Shown: positions 32,438-41,850 of the stretch, piece by piece | How positions within the stretch are numbered: position 1 is the stretch's first letter | Layout of the letters: the number at the start of each line of letters is the position of its first letter | NCBI RefSeq assembly: GCF_030409525.1 | Contig: NZ_JAUFQB010000004.1 | Location: forward strand, 82,253-129,074 | DNA from: Kaistella yonginensis | GTDB lineage: Bacteria; Bacteroidota; Bacteroidia; Flavobacteriales; Weeksellaceae | Length of the DNA stretch: 46,822 nt | Direction of reading: 5' to 3' | Translations under genes and position numbers: made by a program | The notes under the pieces: generated by a model | Told to the model about the DNA's origin: nothing | Database searches by the model: none | The model's input: only the letters and a program-made list of their open reading frames with translations

Positions 32438-35032
32438 ATGAAAAATAGAAATTTACCTTTGAAAATTGCGACGGTTTGTTTTCTGCTTTCTTTTGGGCAG
32501 GCCAATGCGCAAGATTTTAAAACCATCATTCAGAGCCACATTGCTGCGAAGAGTGATTTTATGAAACCAGATTTAAAAAGTTTCGAAATTATTAATGAAG
32601 ATTTTTCAACATCGATGAAAGGCGATGTGGTGAAAATTCAACAATCCTACAACGGAATTCCGATTTATAATGCAATCGGTACCGCTTTAATTAAAGATAA
32701 AAAGATCAACTATTTCGATGATAATTTTGCAAAAAATTATACAACTATTGCAAAACCAGCCTCCGCTACTGCGAATACCTCAATTTTCGCAAATACTGCG
32801 CAAGCTCTAGGTTTGAAAAATGCAGTCCAATACCAATTGATTGGGATTAAAGACGAAGAGAAAGAAGGCGTTGCAAATGTAAGAAACAGACTGATTTATT
32901 TTCAAACCGAGAATAATGATTTGAAATTATGCTATGAATTTGTTTTTGAAGAAAAGGGAACCTCCAACTATTGGGCAATCCTGGCAGACGCTTCAACAGG
33001 TCAAATTTTAAACAAAGAAAACTTAACACTTTCGTGTAATTTTAGGCATGATGCTTACAGCCATGATTATTCAGCACATCTTCCCGCGGGTTTTACCGAA
33101 GATTTTAGCGCAGATGAAAACAAGCTAATTGGTCCTGCGGCTTTAGCTCCATCAAACGCCAGTTACCGTGTCTTTGCCTTACCACTAGAAAGTCCAAATC
33201 ATGGATCACGTACCTTGGTTTCTAACCCTTGGTTTCTTGATGCGTCGCCAGAAGGTTGGCACGGCGTTACCGGCGGAACTTATGTTGGGAATTATACCAC
33301 CACAAGAGGTAATAATGTACATGCATATGACGACAAAAACAATATAAATGGACCAGGAGGATCACCAGATGGTGGAGCAGGTTTGGCTTTTGATTTTCCA
33401 TTTGTTTTAAATGCGACCAACGCAAACTTGCCGGCAGCTACCACCAATTTATTTTATATCAGTAATAAAATTCATGATATTTTTTATCGCGTTGGTTTTA
33501 CAGAAACTGCGAGAAATTTTCAAGCATTCAACTTTGGAAAAGGCGGTAGTCAGAATGATTATGTACAGGCAGAATCTCAAGACGGAGGTGGCCGTAATAA
33601 CGCTAATTTCGCAACACCAGCAGATGGTACAAGACCAAGAATGCAAATGTATCTTTGGGATCCATCCAATTTTAATCGATTTTATTACAATGCACCAAGT
33701 TCAGCCGTTGGTCGATATGTTTCGACCTTAGTTTCTACTACATTTGGACCTGAATTAGATGCGACCGGTGTTACTGCGGATGTTCTGTTGTCTCCTGTTT
33801 TAGACGGTTGTACCAGTTTACCTGCCGCTTCGCTAGCGGGTAAGATTGGCGTGATACAGAGGGGTGACTGTAATTTTACGGTGAAAGTAAAAAATGCGCA
33901 AGACGCGGGTGCAGTAGCTGCTATTATTTACAGTCTACCAAGCTCTACTGTCACAGCGGGTATGGGAGGAGAAGATCCAACAGTTACAATCCCATCAGTA
34001 TTGATTGAATATACAGAAGGAGTTTATTTAAAAGATCTTCTTGTTGCTGGAAACGTAAACGTGACTTTAAAGTATGATGCAGATCTGCAGCCAATTAGAG
34101 ATGGTAGTTTTGATAATGGAATTGTAATTCACGAATACGGTCATGGAATATCTAACCGATTAACTGGTAATGGTTCTTCATGTCTATCAACAACATTTAC
34201 CAAAGAACAAATGGGCGAAGGTTGGTCTGATTTCTTTGCTTTAATGTTAACCAATCAGCCAGGAGCTACCAAAGATGTAGCCAGAGGAATAGGAACCTAT
34301 GCAATTTCGGAGGCGACTACCGGCTTAGGAATTCGCCCTGCCAAGTACACACCAGACTTTGATATTAATAGTTATACGTATGAAGATACCAATGGAATGG
34401 GGACAGATGCCTCACCCCTGGTTCACTCCATCGGATTTGTTTGGGCAACCATGCTTTGGGATCTTCATTGGAAATACGCAGAAAAATATGGATATTCTTC
34501 TGATGTCATGGCAAATACGACCAACGGAAGTACCAGAGTATTACAATTGGTTACAGACGGTTTAAAACTTCAAGGTTGTAGCCCAAGCTTCATCGATGGT
34601 AGAAATGGAATCCTAGAAGCAGAAATGAATACCACCGGCGGCGCAGATAAATGTATGATTTGGGAGGTTTTTGCCAGAAGAGGTTTAGGAGTTAATGCTT
34701 CCGCCGGTTCAAAAACAAGTATTAGCGACCAAGTTGGAGATTTCAATGTGCCGCAAGAATGTCTAAACTTGGCAACAAGCAACATTGCAGCCAATAAAGG
34801 CATGAGTATTTATCCGAACCCAGCAAAAGACGAGTTCTTTATCAAAGCAGATAAAAATGTACTAGGAAAAGTGAATGTTGAAATTTATGACGCTTCCGGG
34901 AAACTAGTTTCTAAGCAGAAAATTTCTTCCACAGATGCAGTAAACACGCAAGCTTTACCAAATGGAGTTTATGTGGTAAAAGTTTCAGGATTAGGAGTGG
35001 AGTATTCTTCTAAACTGATGATTAAAAAATAA
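32438..35032 (+). CDS. Secreted M36 (fungalysin) metallopeptidase with PA and T9SS domains
   Basis: 864 residues. The signal peptide ends near FGQANAQ. An FTP-type propeptide domain (about 40-190) precedes the catalytic domain. The zinc site is HEYGH (His565, Glu566, His569) in VIHEYGHGISNRL, with the third ligand in MGEGWSDFFALML. A PA (protease-associated) insertion with the phrase KIGVIQRGDCNFTVKVKNAQDAGAVAAII lies at about 460-560, before the zinc site. The C-terminus (about 790-864) is a T9SS type A signal: MSIYPNPAKDEFFI to LPNGVYVVKVSG. It should be secreted as a zymogen and digest extracellular protein. Confidence 0.95.
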   Translation: MKNRNLPLKIATVCFLLSFGQANAQDFKTIIQSHIAAKSDFMKPDLKSFEIINEDFSTSMKGDVVKIQQSYNGIPIYNAIGTALIKDKKINYFDDNFAKNYTTIAKPASATANTSIFANTAQALGLKNAVQYQLIGIKDEEKEGVANVRNRLIYFQTENNDLKLCYEFVFEEKGTSNYWAILADASTGQILNKENLTLSCNFRHDAYSHDYSAHLPAGFTEDFSADENKLIGPAALAPSNASYRVFALPLESPNHGSRTLVSNPWFLDASPEGWHGVTGGTYVGNYTTTRGNNVHAYDDKNNINGPGGSPDGGAGLAFDFPFVLNATNANLPAATTNLFYISNKIHDIFYRVGFTETARNFQAFNFGKGGSQNDYVQAESQDGGGRNNANFATPADGTRPRMQMYLWDPSNFNRFYYNAPSSAVGRYVSTLVSTTFGPELDATGVTADVLLSPVLDGCTSLPAASLAGKIGVIQRGDCNFTVKVKNAQDAGAVAAIIYSLPSSTVTAGMGGEDPTVTIPSVLIEYTEGVYLKDLLVAGNVNVTLKYDADLQPIRDGSFDNGIVIHEYGHGISNRLTGNGSSCLSTTFTKEQMGEGWSDFFALMLTNQPGATKDVARGIGTYAISEATTGLGIRPAKYTPDFDINSYTYEDTNGMGTDASPLVHSIGFVWATMLWDLHWKYAEKYGYSSDVMANTTNGSTRVLQLVTDGLKLQGCSPSFIDGRNGILEAEMNTTGGADKCMIWEVFARRGLGVNASAGSKTSISDQVGDFNVPQECLNLATSNIAANKGMSIYPNPAKDEFFIKADKNVLGKVNVEIYDASGKLVSKQKISSTDAVNTQALPNGVYVVKVSGLGVEYSSKLMIKK

Positions 35033-35051
35033 ACTTTAATTAATATCTTTG

Positions 35052-35082
35052 AACCGTCTTGTTAAATCAAGGCGGTTTTTTT
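35052..35082 (+). terminator. Terminator after the M36 peptidase gene
   Basis: Stem AACCGTCTTG (35052-35061) with CAAGGCGGTT (35068-35077; one T-G wobble) and a T-run. The next gene's ATG lies directly after the T-run. Confidence 0.85.
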
Positions 35083-35655
35083 ATGCAAACACTCTTGAAT
35101 TTTATCCTTAATCCGCACGGTATAATCGCTAAAGAATTTTTAAAACTAGGAATTGTAGATTTCAAGTCCGCAGTAGAATCTGTTCAATTATTACCTTATA
35201 AAAGAAATAAAGTTAAAGAAAATCACCTTTGTATTTTTGATGATTTGGGTGGTACTTGCAGTACGAAACATGCATTATTAAAAAATTTGGCTGATGAAAA
35301 TAATGTTGATGAAGTAAAATTAATACTGGGTATCTTTAATATGAATAAAGAAAATACCCCCAAAATATACCCTATTTTAAAAAAATATAATTTGACCCAC
35401 ATCCCCGAAGCTCATAATTATTTGAAATATAAGAACGTTATTTTTGATTATACCAGAAAAAATTTTTCTGCAGAAAATTTCATTAAAGATTGGGTAGAAG
35501 AAATAGAAATCGAAGCCTCACAAATCACTGATTTTAAAATAAAATACCACCAGAATTTTCTAAGAAACTACTTAGCACAACAATCTTCAATTCCTTACAG
35601 TTTAAGAGATTTCTGGCAAATAAGAGAAGAGTGCATCGCTACTTTACAGCAGTAA
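35083..35655 (+). CDS. Small transglutaminase-like protein
   Basis: 190 residues from the ATG at 35083. A TTG-initiated extension would begin inside the preceding terminator and is rejected. No signal peptide. A thiol-protease/transglutaminase-like triad can be drawn: Cys in DLGGTCSTKHALLKNLADEN, His in HIPEAHNYLKYKN and Asp in VIFDYTRKN, in the right order and spacing for the transglutaminase fold. The phrase DEVKLILGIFNMN before the His fits a strand of that fold. The function is unknown; it could be a peptidase or an inactive member. A terminator separates it from the peptidase, so it may have its own start signal. This is inferred from three short motifs. Confidence 0.6.
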   Translation: MQTLLNFILNPHGIIAKEFLKLGIVDFKSAVESVQLLPYKRNKVKENHLCIFDDLGGTCSTKHALLKNLADENNVDEVKLILGIFNMNKENTPKIYPILKKYNLTHIPEAHNYLKYKNVIFDYTRKNFSAENFIKDWVEEIEIEASQITDFKIKYHQNFLRNYLAQQSSIPYSLRDFWQIREECIATLQQ

Positions 35656-35659
35656 AAAA

Positions 35660-35686
35660 CCCATCAAAATAAATTGATGGGTCTTT
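35660..35686. terminator. Terminator between the transglutaminase-like gene and rplS
   Basis: Stem CCCATCAA (35660-35667) with TTGATGGG (35674-35681), a six-base loop, T-run downstream and A-run upstream. It serves both convergent genes. Confidence 0.85.
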
Positions 35687-35705
35687 TGTAATATCGTAAA
35701 TTGAA

Positions 35706-36059
35706 TTACTTTCTGTAAGCAGCGTCTTTAATTCTCGCTTTTTTACCTCTAAGGTTTTTGAAGTAGAAAATTCTCGCTCTTCTTACTTTACCTCTTCTGT
35801 CGATTTCAATTTTTTGCAATGCAGGCATGTTCATAGGGAAAACTCTTTGAACTCCAATTTCACCACTCATTTTTCTGATGGTAAAAGTTTTTGTAGCTCC
35901 GGTTCCTCTAATTTGAAGTACCACTCCCTTGAAGAACTGGGTTCTGGTTTTTGCACCCTCTCTAATTTCGTAATACACGGTGATGGTATCACCTGCTTTG
36001 AATTTTGGGAATTCTTTTTTTGCAATGTACTTGTCCTGTACGTACTGTAATAAATCCAT
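35706..36059 (-). CDS. rplS: 50S ribosomal protein L19
   Basis: 117 residues from the ATG at 36059 (MDLLQYVQDKYI). An upstream frame to 36095 adds residues that are not L19-like and is rejected. The bL19 pattern is clear: FKAGDTITVYYEIREGAKTRTQFFKGVVLQIRG, TFTIRKMSGEIGVQRVFPMNMPALQKIEIDRRGKVRRARIFYFKN. L19 sits at the 30S-50S interface. Its usual neighbour trmD is absent on both sides, so it is a single-gene unit here with its own promoter. Confidence 0.97.
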   Translation of the reverse strand: MDLLQYVQDKYIAKKEFPKFKAGDTITVYYEIREGAKTRTQFFKGVVLQIRGTGATKTFTIRKMSGEIGVQRVFPMNMPALQKIEIDRRGKVRRARIFYFKNLRGKKARIKDAAYRK

Positions 36060-36132
36060 TTTTTTATAAAAAATATTTTTTGTCAAGCTAAACAACGTTC
36101 ACGCCCTTCGTCAGAGGTTGATTAACAGGTTG

Positions 36133-36163
36133 CAAAAATACTACAATTTTTCTATTTGACAAA
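36133..36163 (-). promoter_or_regulatory. rplS promoter
   Basis: Minus-strand TTTG (36160-36163) and TATTTTTG (36133-36140) with 19 bases between them. It is a complete -33/-7 pair 73 bases ahead of the ATG. Confidence 0.7.
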
Positions 36164-36345
36164 CATTTCATTTACAATATTTTAAAAGAATTTTGTAAAT
36201 TGGGTCACACTATAGTCAATCTGCATTTAATAAAGAATTATAATGATTTATATCTTTATTTCTATTTAAGTCATATCTTCGTTTTCTACTCTTAACGCTG
36301 AAACTGAATATTTAATTCCGTTTTTTGTTGGACTAAAATCAACCT

Positions 36346-37839
36346 ATGAATTCTGAAAACCAATGGCCGCTCTACATCAGCATTGTGCTGATAGTCTACA
36401 TGCTCGTAATTCTATTCTTTGTGATTCGCGGAGCTTCCAAAGCAAAAAGTATCAGCGATTATGCGGTGGGAAATATCGGTTTTCCTTCTTGGATTGTCGG
36501 GCTCTCACTTGCGGCATCCATGACCAGTGCGGCAACATTTGTTATTAATCCGGGTTTTATTGCGCTCTATGGTTTTGCTGGTATACTTTCTATGGCGGTT
36601 GTTTTGCCTCTAGCTGCCTTCGCTTCTTTAATTTTCTTTACCAAAGGTTTTGCAAAATATGGCAAATTAATCAAGGCGAAAACCATGGCAGAATGGATCG
36701 GAAATCGTTTTAATAATAGAGCATACAAATTTTTCTTCGCGGTGGTAGCCATGTTGCTGGTCACTTTTATTGTTTTGATTAATGTGGGTTTAACTCAGGT
36801 TATTTCTAAATCAATCCAGATCGAACCATTTTATGTCTTACTCGGAATCACCGTTTTTGTGTTTGGTTATATGATGTTTGGTGGCGCCAACTCCATGGTA
36901 TATACCAACACCATACAGGCCTTAATTATGGTTGTAGTCGCTTTAATGATGATTTTTTCCGGTGTTGATTTATTTGAAGGGGGCTTTGATGGCTTTGTCG
37001 GAAAACTCAATACCATCGATCCAAATTTAACCACCACTTTTAATACCACAAGCCCGCTGTATCGTGATTTTTTTGAAGTCGTTATCTGTCAGGCGATTGT
37101 TGGGGTGGCGATTGTTTGTCAGCCGCATATTATGACGAAATCTTTAATGCTGAAAAATCCAGAGAAAGTAAACGCTTATCTCTTTTTTGCAATTTCTGCC
37201 ATGGTTATATTTTTCCTCATTGTAATTGCAGGTTTGTACGCCAGAATAATGTTTCCTGATTTAATGAATGACGGTGCCCAAATGAGAATGGATGAGATTA
37301 TTCCTAATTATGTTGTAAAACGGTTTTCTGCTGCGGCTGGAATTATTGTTATTGTAGGTTTAATTTCTGCGGGATTATCAACTCTAGAGGGTTTGATTCA
37401 ATCCTTATCAATTACGGTAACTTCGGATATTCTAGAACCTTTATTCGGCGAAAAAGTTTCTGATAATGGCTTGGTTATCAATAAATTTGTGATTGTTCTT
37501 TTAGCAATTGTGAGTTTCTACCTTTCGTGGAACCAGATTAAATCACCCAATTTAAGTGTGGGAATTTTTGGTCAAATGGGAGTTTATGGCTATTTTGCTG
37601 CCGCATTTGTGCCGGTTTTGTTCGGTACGTTTGTGAAAAATGTAAAATCATCCACGGTATTTATCGCCTCGATTGTCGCAATCCTTGTTCATTTTGGAAT
37701 CTTCTATTTAAAGCTGACCCCATACATGAAAGGAACCGTTGGGAATCCTGGTGTTTCTGCTGCGATTGCAATTGTATCTTCCGTAGTCGTAGCCGTAATT
37801 TTACATGCCTTTAATAAAAATAAAGCAAAAATTGCATGA
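36346..37839 (+). CDS. Sodium:solute symporter family protein
   Basis: 497 residues, about thirteen membrane segments, LeuT-fold SSS family. The family pattern includes SISDYAVGNIGFPSWIVGLSLAASMTSAATFVINPGF (Na-binding region of TM1/2), the AGLISAGLSTLEGLIQSLS-like segment and ISFYLSWNQIKS. It imports an organic solute with sodium. It overlaps the next gene (acyl-CoA ligase) by 4 bases (ATGA), so uptake and activation of its substrate are probably linked. In the context of the genes to 46371 the substrate could be a hydroxy or keto acid such as 3-hydroxybutyrate, by inference. The 286 bases before it contain the rplS promoter and no clear TAnnTTTG for this gene. Confidence 0.92.
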   Translation: MNSENQWPLYISIVLIVYMLVILFFVIRGASKAKSISDYAVGNIGFPSWIVGLSLAASMTSAATFVINPGFIALYGFAGILSMAVVLPLAAFASLIFFTKGFAKYGKLIKAKTMAEWIGNRFNNRAYKFFFAVVAMLLVTFIVLINVGLTQVISKSIQIEPFYVLLGITVFVFGYMMFGGANSMVYTNTIQALIMVVVALMMIFSGVDLFEGGFDGFVGKLNTIDPNLTTTFNTTSPLYRDFFEVVICQAIVGVAIVCQPHIMTKSLMLKNPEKVNAYLFFAISAMVIFFLIVIAGLYARIMFPDLMNDGAQMRMDEIIPNYVVKRFSAAAGIIVIVGLISAGLSTLEGLIQSLSITVTSDILEPLFGEKVSDNGLVINKFVIVLLAIVSFYLSWNQIKSPNLSVGIFGQMGVYGYFAAAFVPVLFGTFVKNVKSSTVFIASIVAILVHFGIFYLKLTPYMKGTVGNPGVSAAIAIVSSVVVAVILHAFNKNKAKIA

Positions 37840-39341
37840 GTGTTTTAGATTGGATTGCGAAATGGGCAGATTATGCACCGCAAAAGATTGCCGTTGCTGA
37901 TTTAGAAAGCGGTGCAGAATTTTCATATCGTGAACTTCATCTACGGGCGAATGAAATGGTTCATTTGCTAAAAGAAGAATATAAAGAAGGTGACCGTGTT
38001 GCGGTGCTGCTAGAACATTCCATTGATTTAATTGCACTATTTTCTGCTTGCCAAAGATTGGGTTTAATTTTAGTTCCTCTTAATTATAAACTTTCTACGC
38101 CCGAAATTTTTCAGCAGCTTAAAGACTGTGAGCCGTCTCTCGTAATTTACAGTGAATTTTTTTCCTCACCGATTTCTTTAATTAAAGATTCCTTCGAGAC
38201 CATTACCCTCGCAGATTTTAATCATCAGGTTTCGAAATTTATCGGTCAAGAACTCATTTTATTAAATGAAATTAAAGAAGAACTGCCGGTTTTTCTTTTT
38301 TATACTTCGGGTACCACAGCCGAACCAAAAGGGGTTTTGTACACCAACAAAATGCTGTTTTGGAACAGTTTAAATACCACCATGCAACTCGGCATTTCAA
38401 ATCAAGATACCACGTTGAGTATTTTGCCGCCTTACCACACCTCGGGCTGGAATATTTTTGTAACTCCTTTGCTGCACAATGGTGGTAAAATATTGATGCT
38501 CAGTAAATTTGATCCCGATAAAATCCTTTATTTCTTGCAGCAGCATAAAGTAACTTTAATGATGGCGCTACCCACAATTTTGCAAATGATCTCAAAATGT
38601 GAGGGATTTTCTAAAGCAGATTTTCCTCATTTAAGATTTATTATTTCGGGTGGCGAATCCATTAGTAAAGAAATTATTGAATTGTGGAGAAATGAAAAAT
38701 TAGTAGATATTCGCCCAGGTTATGGTCTGACTGAAGCGGGGCCAAGCATCACCTCCTTGCACCAGGATTTTAGTATAAGCAAGCCCAATTCAATTGGTAA
38801 ACCTAATTTTTATGTGGATTTGGACATTGTTGATCCCAAAGGAAATTCTTTAAAATGCAATCAACTGGGTGAATTAAGAATTAAAGGAGAGATCGTAACT
38901 CCAGGTTACTGGAACAATTCTATCGCAACCGCAGATAAAATTAAAAACTCGTGGTTTCATACGGGTGATCTGGCGTACCGCGATGAAGATGGTTTTTATT
39001 ATTTGAAAGGTAGAATTGATGATATGTACATATGTGGTGGCGAAAATATTTTTCCGCAGGAAATAGAAAATGTCCTTAATCAACATCCCGCTATTCTTCG
39101 GTCGCTGGTGATTCCGATGAAAGATAATGTTTGGGGAAAAAAAGGCATTGCTTTTCTGGAAACAAAGCAAGAAATCACGAATGAAGATATTTTAGAATTT
39201 TTAAAAGATAAACTGGCTCGATTTAAACATCCCAAAGAATTCCTGTTTTTTAAAGATTTTCCGCTAACAGGTTTTGGTAAGATCTCTCGTAAAGATTTAA
39301 AACGAATGTATCAGCATCAAAAACAAAAAAGCAACTACTAA
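37836..39341 (+). CDS. AMP-forming acyl-CoA ligase
   Basis: 501-residue class I adenylate-forming enzyme (acyl-CoA synthetase family). P-loop FYTSGTTAEPKGVLYTNKM, then PGYGLTEAGPSITSLH, the hinge HTGDLAYRDEDGFYYLKGRIDDMYICGGENIFPQEIE and the C-terminal Lys motif GFGKISRKDLKRM. It activates a carboxylate as an acyl-AMP and then acyl-CoA. The substrate cannot be read. Acetoacetate, hydroxybutyrate or a medium-chain acid are all possible given the neighbours. It overlaps the symporter by 4 bases, and the hydrolase gene starts 1 base after its stop. Confidence 0.92.
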   Translation: MSVLDWIAKWADYAPQKIAVADLESGAEFSYRELHLRANEMVHLLKEEYKEGDRVAVLLEHSIDLIALFSACQRLGLILVPLNYKLSTPEIFQQLKDCEPSLVIYSEFFSSPISLIKDSFETITLADFNHQVSKFIGQELILLNEIKEELPVFLFYTSGTTAEPKGVLYTNKMLFWNSLNTTMQLGISNQDTTLSILPPYHTSGWNIFVTPLLHNGGKILMLSKFDPDKILYFLQQHKVTLMMALPTILQMISKCEGFSKADFPHLRFIISGGESISKEIIELWRNEKLVDIRPGYGLTEAGPSITSLHQDFSISKPNSIGKPNFYVDLDIVDPKGNSLKCNQLGELRIKGEIVTPGYWNNSIATADKIKNSWFHTGDLAYRDEDGFYYLKGRIDDMYICGGENIFPQEIENVLNQHPAILRSLVIPMKDNVWGKKGIAFLETKQEITNEDILEFLKDKLARFKHPKEFLFFKDFPLTGFGKISRKDLKRMYQHQKQKSNY

Positions 39342-39342
39342 T

Positions 39343-40281
39343 ATGAAGAATTTTTTATTTTCACTTCTCAGTATTCTATTTCTGCAGTGTGCTGCACAAA
39401 ACACAAAACCGATGAAAGAAACGCTTTTACCCTATCATTTTCCAACGAAATATCTGCAATTAAACGAGGGTGAAATTGCTTATGTTAAAGAAGGAAAGGG
39501 TCCGAAAGTTCTAATTTTTGTTCATGGACTAAGCAGCAATGCTGATGCCTGGTATCGAAATATTGAAAGCTTAAAGAATGATTTTACCTGTATCGCCATC
39601 GATTTGCCAGGATATGGCCGGTCTTTTAAAAATACTGATGAATTTACCGCAACGTACTTTGCCACGATTTTAAAAGAATTTGCGGAAAAAATGAAACTAA
39701 AAAAATTCACTCTGGTTGGTCATTCCATGGGTGGGCAAGCTTCCATTAAATATGCTGCAGCATACCCTGAAAATCTAGAAAAGCTAATTCTTATTGCGCC
39801 TGCGGGCATCGAACAATTTACCGAGTTTGAAGGCAATGCCATGAAAATGGTGATGAATAAAAACACCATTATGTCGACTACCGAAGAACAAATCGATCGC
39901 AATTATTTGTTAAATTTTTACAAAATGCCGCAAGAAGCAGCACACATGATTCAAGATCGAAAAAACATTATGAAATCGTCTGATTTTGAACAACATGCGA
40001 TTGCCATTTCGATGAGTGTATCAGGAATGTTGGATGATAAAGTGAATGATGATTTAGCAAAAATAAATACCCCTACACTAATTTTATTTGCGAAAAATGA
40101 TTTACTGATTCCCAATAAATATCTTCATCCACTCTTGACAATCGATGCGTTGGCAAAAACTGCGCAGGAATCGATTACGAAAAGTATATTAGTGATGATT
40201 AATGATGCTGGACATTTTCTTCAGTTCGAAAAACCAACGGAAGTGAATAATGAAATTAAAAAATTTATGTTTGCTCCCTAA
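39343..40281 (+). CDS. Exported alpha/beta hydrolase
   Basis: 312 residues. The N-terminus MKNFLFSLLSILFLQCAAQ is a signal peptide, either Sec-type or a lipoprotein signal with Cys16 (the residue before Cys is Gln, which is unusual for a lipobox). The alpha/beta hydrolase fold has LIFVHGLSSNADAWYRN, the nucleophile Ser in LVGHSMGGQAS, the acid Asp in LILFAKNDLLIP and His in INDAGHFLQFE. It acts in the periplasm or on the outer membrane, probably cutting an ester into a smaller acid. Its partner at 44109 is cytoplasmic, which suggests two-stage hydrolysis. Confidence 0.88.
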   Translation: MKNFLFSLLSILFLQCAAQNTKPMKETLLPYHFPTKYLQLNEGEIAYVKEGKGPKVLIFVHGLSSNADAWYRNIESLKNDFTCIAIDLPGYGRSFKNTDEFTATYFATILKEFAEKMKLKKFTLVGHSMGGQASIKYAAAYPENLEKLILIAPAGIEQFTEFEGNAMKMVMNKNTIMSTTEEQIDRNYLLNFYKMPQEAAHMIQDRKNIMKSSDFEQHAIAISMSVSGMLDDKVNDDLAKINTPTLILFAKNDLLIPNKYLHPLLTIDALAKTAQESITKSILVMINDAGHFLQFEKPTEVNNEIKKFMFAP

Positions 40282-41699
40282 TGAAACCAAAATTAAAAGT
40301 TTTTGATGATTTTAGCAAAGCACTTTTGCCGCATGAAGCCAAATATTTGCAAACTTTAGGCAATTTTCAGGAACAAGAAAAGCAAGAAATTTTTCGAACT
40401 TTAATCCATAAATCGCTACATCCCGAGAAGGAGCTTTCCTTTAATCCAGCTTTTGATAAACGGAAATACCATTACATAAAAACCTGGGCAGAGAAAAAAT
40501 TATTGCTTCGTGATGTAGATCAGGTGGCTCAGTGGTTGCTGAATTTTAATAAAAAACTCGCCCTGGATTTGGTGACTTCCAAAGAAGAAAAAATTCTGAT
40601 TGACTATGTGAGAAATTACAAAACCATTACCTTTAATTTCCAGATTCTCTATCAAACCATGCGGGATTATCGATCTTATTTGCTCATTAGAATGCGGTAT
40701 GAAGACCATATTGTGGTTTCTAATTTTCTGGAAAATTATAGCGACTCGTACCAAAGAGCAAAAGAAATTGAAGAAAAACTTTATCAAGCAACCATTGAAA
40801 TTACCGATCAATTTACACGAACAAAAGAAACGGTGATTTATTGGGAAAAGTGGTTGAAAAAAGTCTTCGAAGCAGAAGCCATCAATGGGAATAATCGGTA
40901 CAAAGCGTTTATACTATTGGCTTTTATGTATAATACTACGGGAAATCTCATAGAATTACAGGCCATTTTCGATCAAATCGATGCATTTTTTAGCCAGGGA
41001 AAACTGTATTGCCGACGACTTTTATACAACTATTATTCGAGTCGGGTTTTACTGCACTCCAAACAAAGAAATTACGAGGAAGCAATCTATTATGGCAAAC
41101 TTTCATTAAGACAGACCAATGAAGATACCTTGATGTATGTGAATAATTTGGTATCGATTTACTTGCGTTTGGATCAACCTAAATTAGCACTCAATTTGTT
41201 GGAATCGTATGATTCTATTTATGAAAAAACGCAGAACAGCCTGCAGCGGATTATTTATATATCCTATTATTTACGGGCTTTAAATGAATTGAATTTAAGT
41301 GCTAAAGCTGAAAACATTGGCATTTATTTTCTTCAGAAATACGAACCCGAAATTCTGAAGCTCAGATGGCATCATTTCTTTACTTCTTATTTAAATGTTC
41401 TTTATAAAAACGAGAATTATACTGCCATTTTACAACTTGATAAAAAGTTTAATCTCGCAGAATTAGAAAATCAACGAAAAAATTCTGATAATTTTGTACC
41501 CCATCTCTTATGGCTAATTTCTACGGCTTCTTTTTTGGAAAATAAAATTTCTAAAGAGAAGTATTTCAGGGTTTTAACCGAAAGTTTAAATACTTTAAAA
41601 ATCAACGAAAGCAATCAGTATCTGTTGAAAAACAATGCAGAATTACTATCCAAAAATCTTCCAGACCTCAAGTTTTTTTTTAAGTCTCACCTTACTTAA
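40281..41699 (+). CDS. Helical-repeat (TPR-like) protein of unknown function
   Basis: 472 residues. It overlaps the upstream hydrolase by 1 base, so translation is coupled. The C-terminal two-thirds consists of paired helices with TPR spacing, for example LLYNYYSSRVLLHSKQRNYE, TLMYVNNLVSIYLRLDQPKLAL and IYISYYLRALNELNLSAKAE. The first 200 residues are helical and basic. No catalytic motif, signal peptide or membrane segment is visible. It might be a scaffold or regulator of the locus. No known family was recognised. Confidence 0.7.
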   Translation: MKPKLKVFDDFSKALLPHEAKYLQTLGNFQEQEKQEIFRTLIHKSLHPEKELSFNPAFDKRKYHYIKTWAEKKLLLRDVDQVAQWLLNFNKKLALDLVTSKEEKILIDYVRNYKTITFNFQILYQTMRDYRSYLLIRMRYEDHIVVSNFLENYSDSYQRAKEIEEKLYQATIEITDQFTRTKETVIYWEKWLKKVFEAEAINGNNRYKAFILLAFMYNTTGNLIELQAIFDQIDAFFSQGKLYCRRLLYNYYSSRVLLHSKQRNYEEAIYYGKLSLRQTNEDTLMYVNNLVSIYLRLDQPKLALNLLESYDSIYEKTQNSLQRIIYISYYLRALNELNLSAKAENIGIYFLQKYEPEILKLRWHHFFTSYLNVLYKNENYTAILQLDKKFNLAELENQRKNSDNFVPHLLWLISTASFLENKISKEKYFRVLTESLNTLKINESNQYLLKNNAELLSKNLPDLKFFFKSHLT

Positions 41700-41813
41700 A
41701 AGTCTTATAAAATAGGGTTTTTAAAACATTACTACCTTCTTTTGTCACTGTAATTGTGGTGAGTCATACCATAAAATTGTATTCGCTGTTAATTTTTGTT
41801 AATGAACTTGGCT

Positions 41814-41821
41814 TATCATTG
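41814..41821 (+). promoter_or_regulatory. Weak -7 candidate before the TonB receptor gene
   Basis: TATCATTG is one base off TAnnTTTG and lies 29 bases before the ATG. The 151-base gap from the upstream gene would allow a separate promoter, but no convincing -33 element is present. Confidence 0.25.
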
Positions 41822-41850
41822 TATAGATAATTAAAAAAATTAATAGGATT

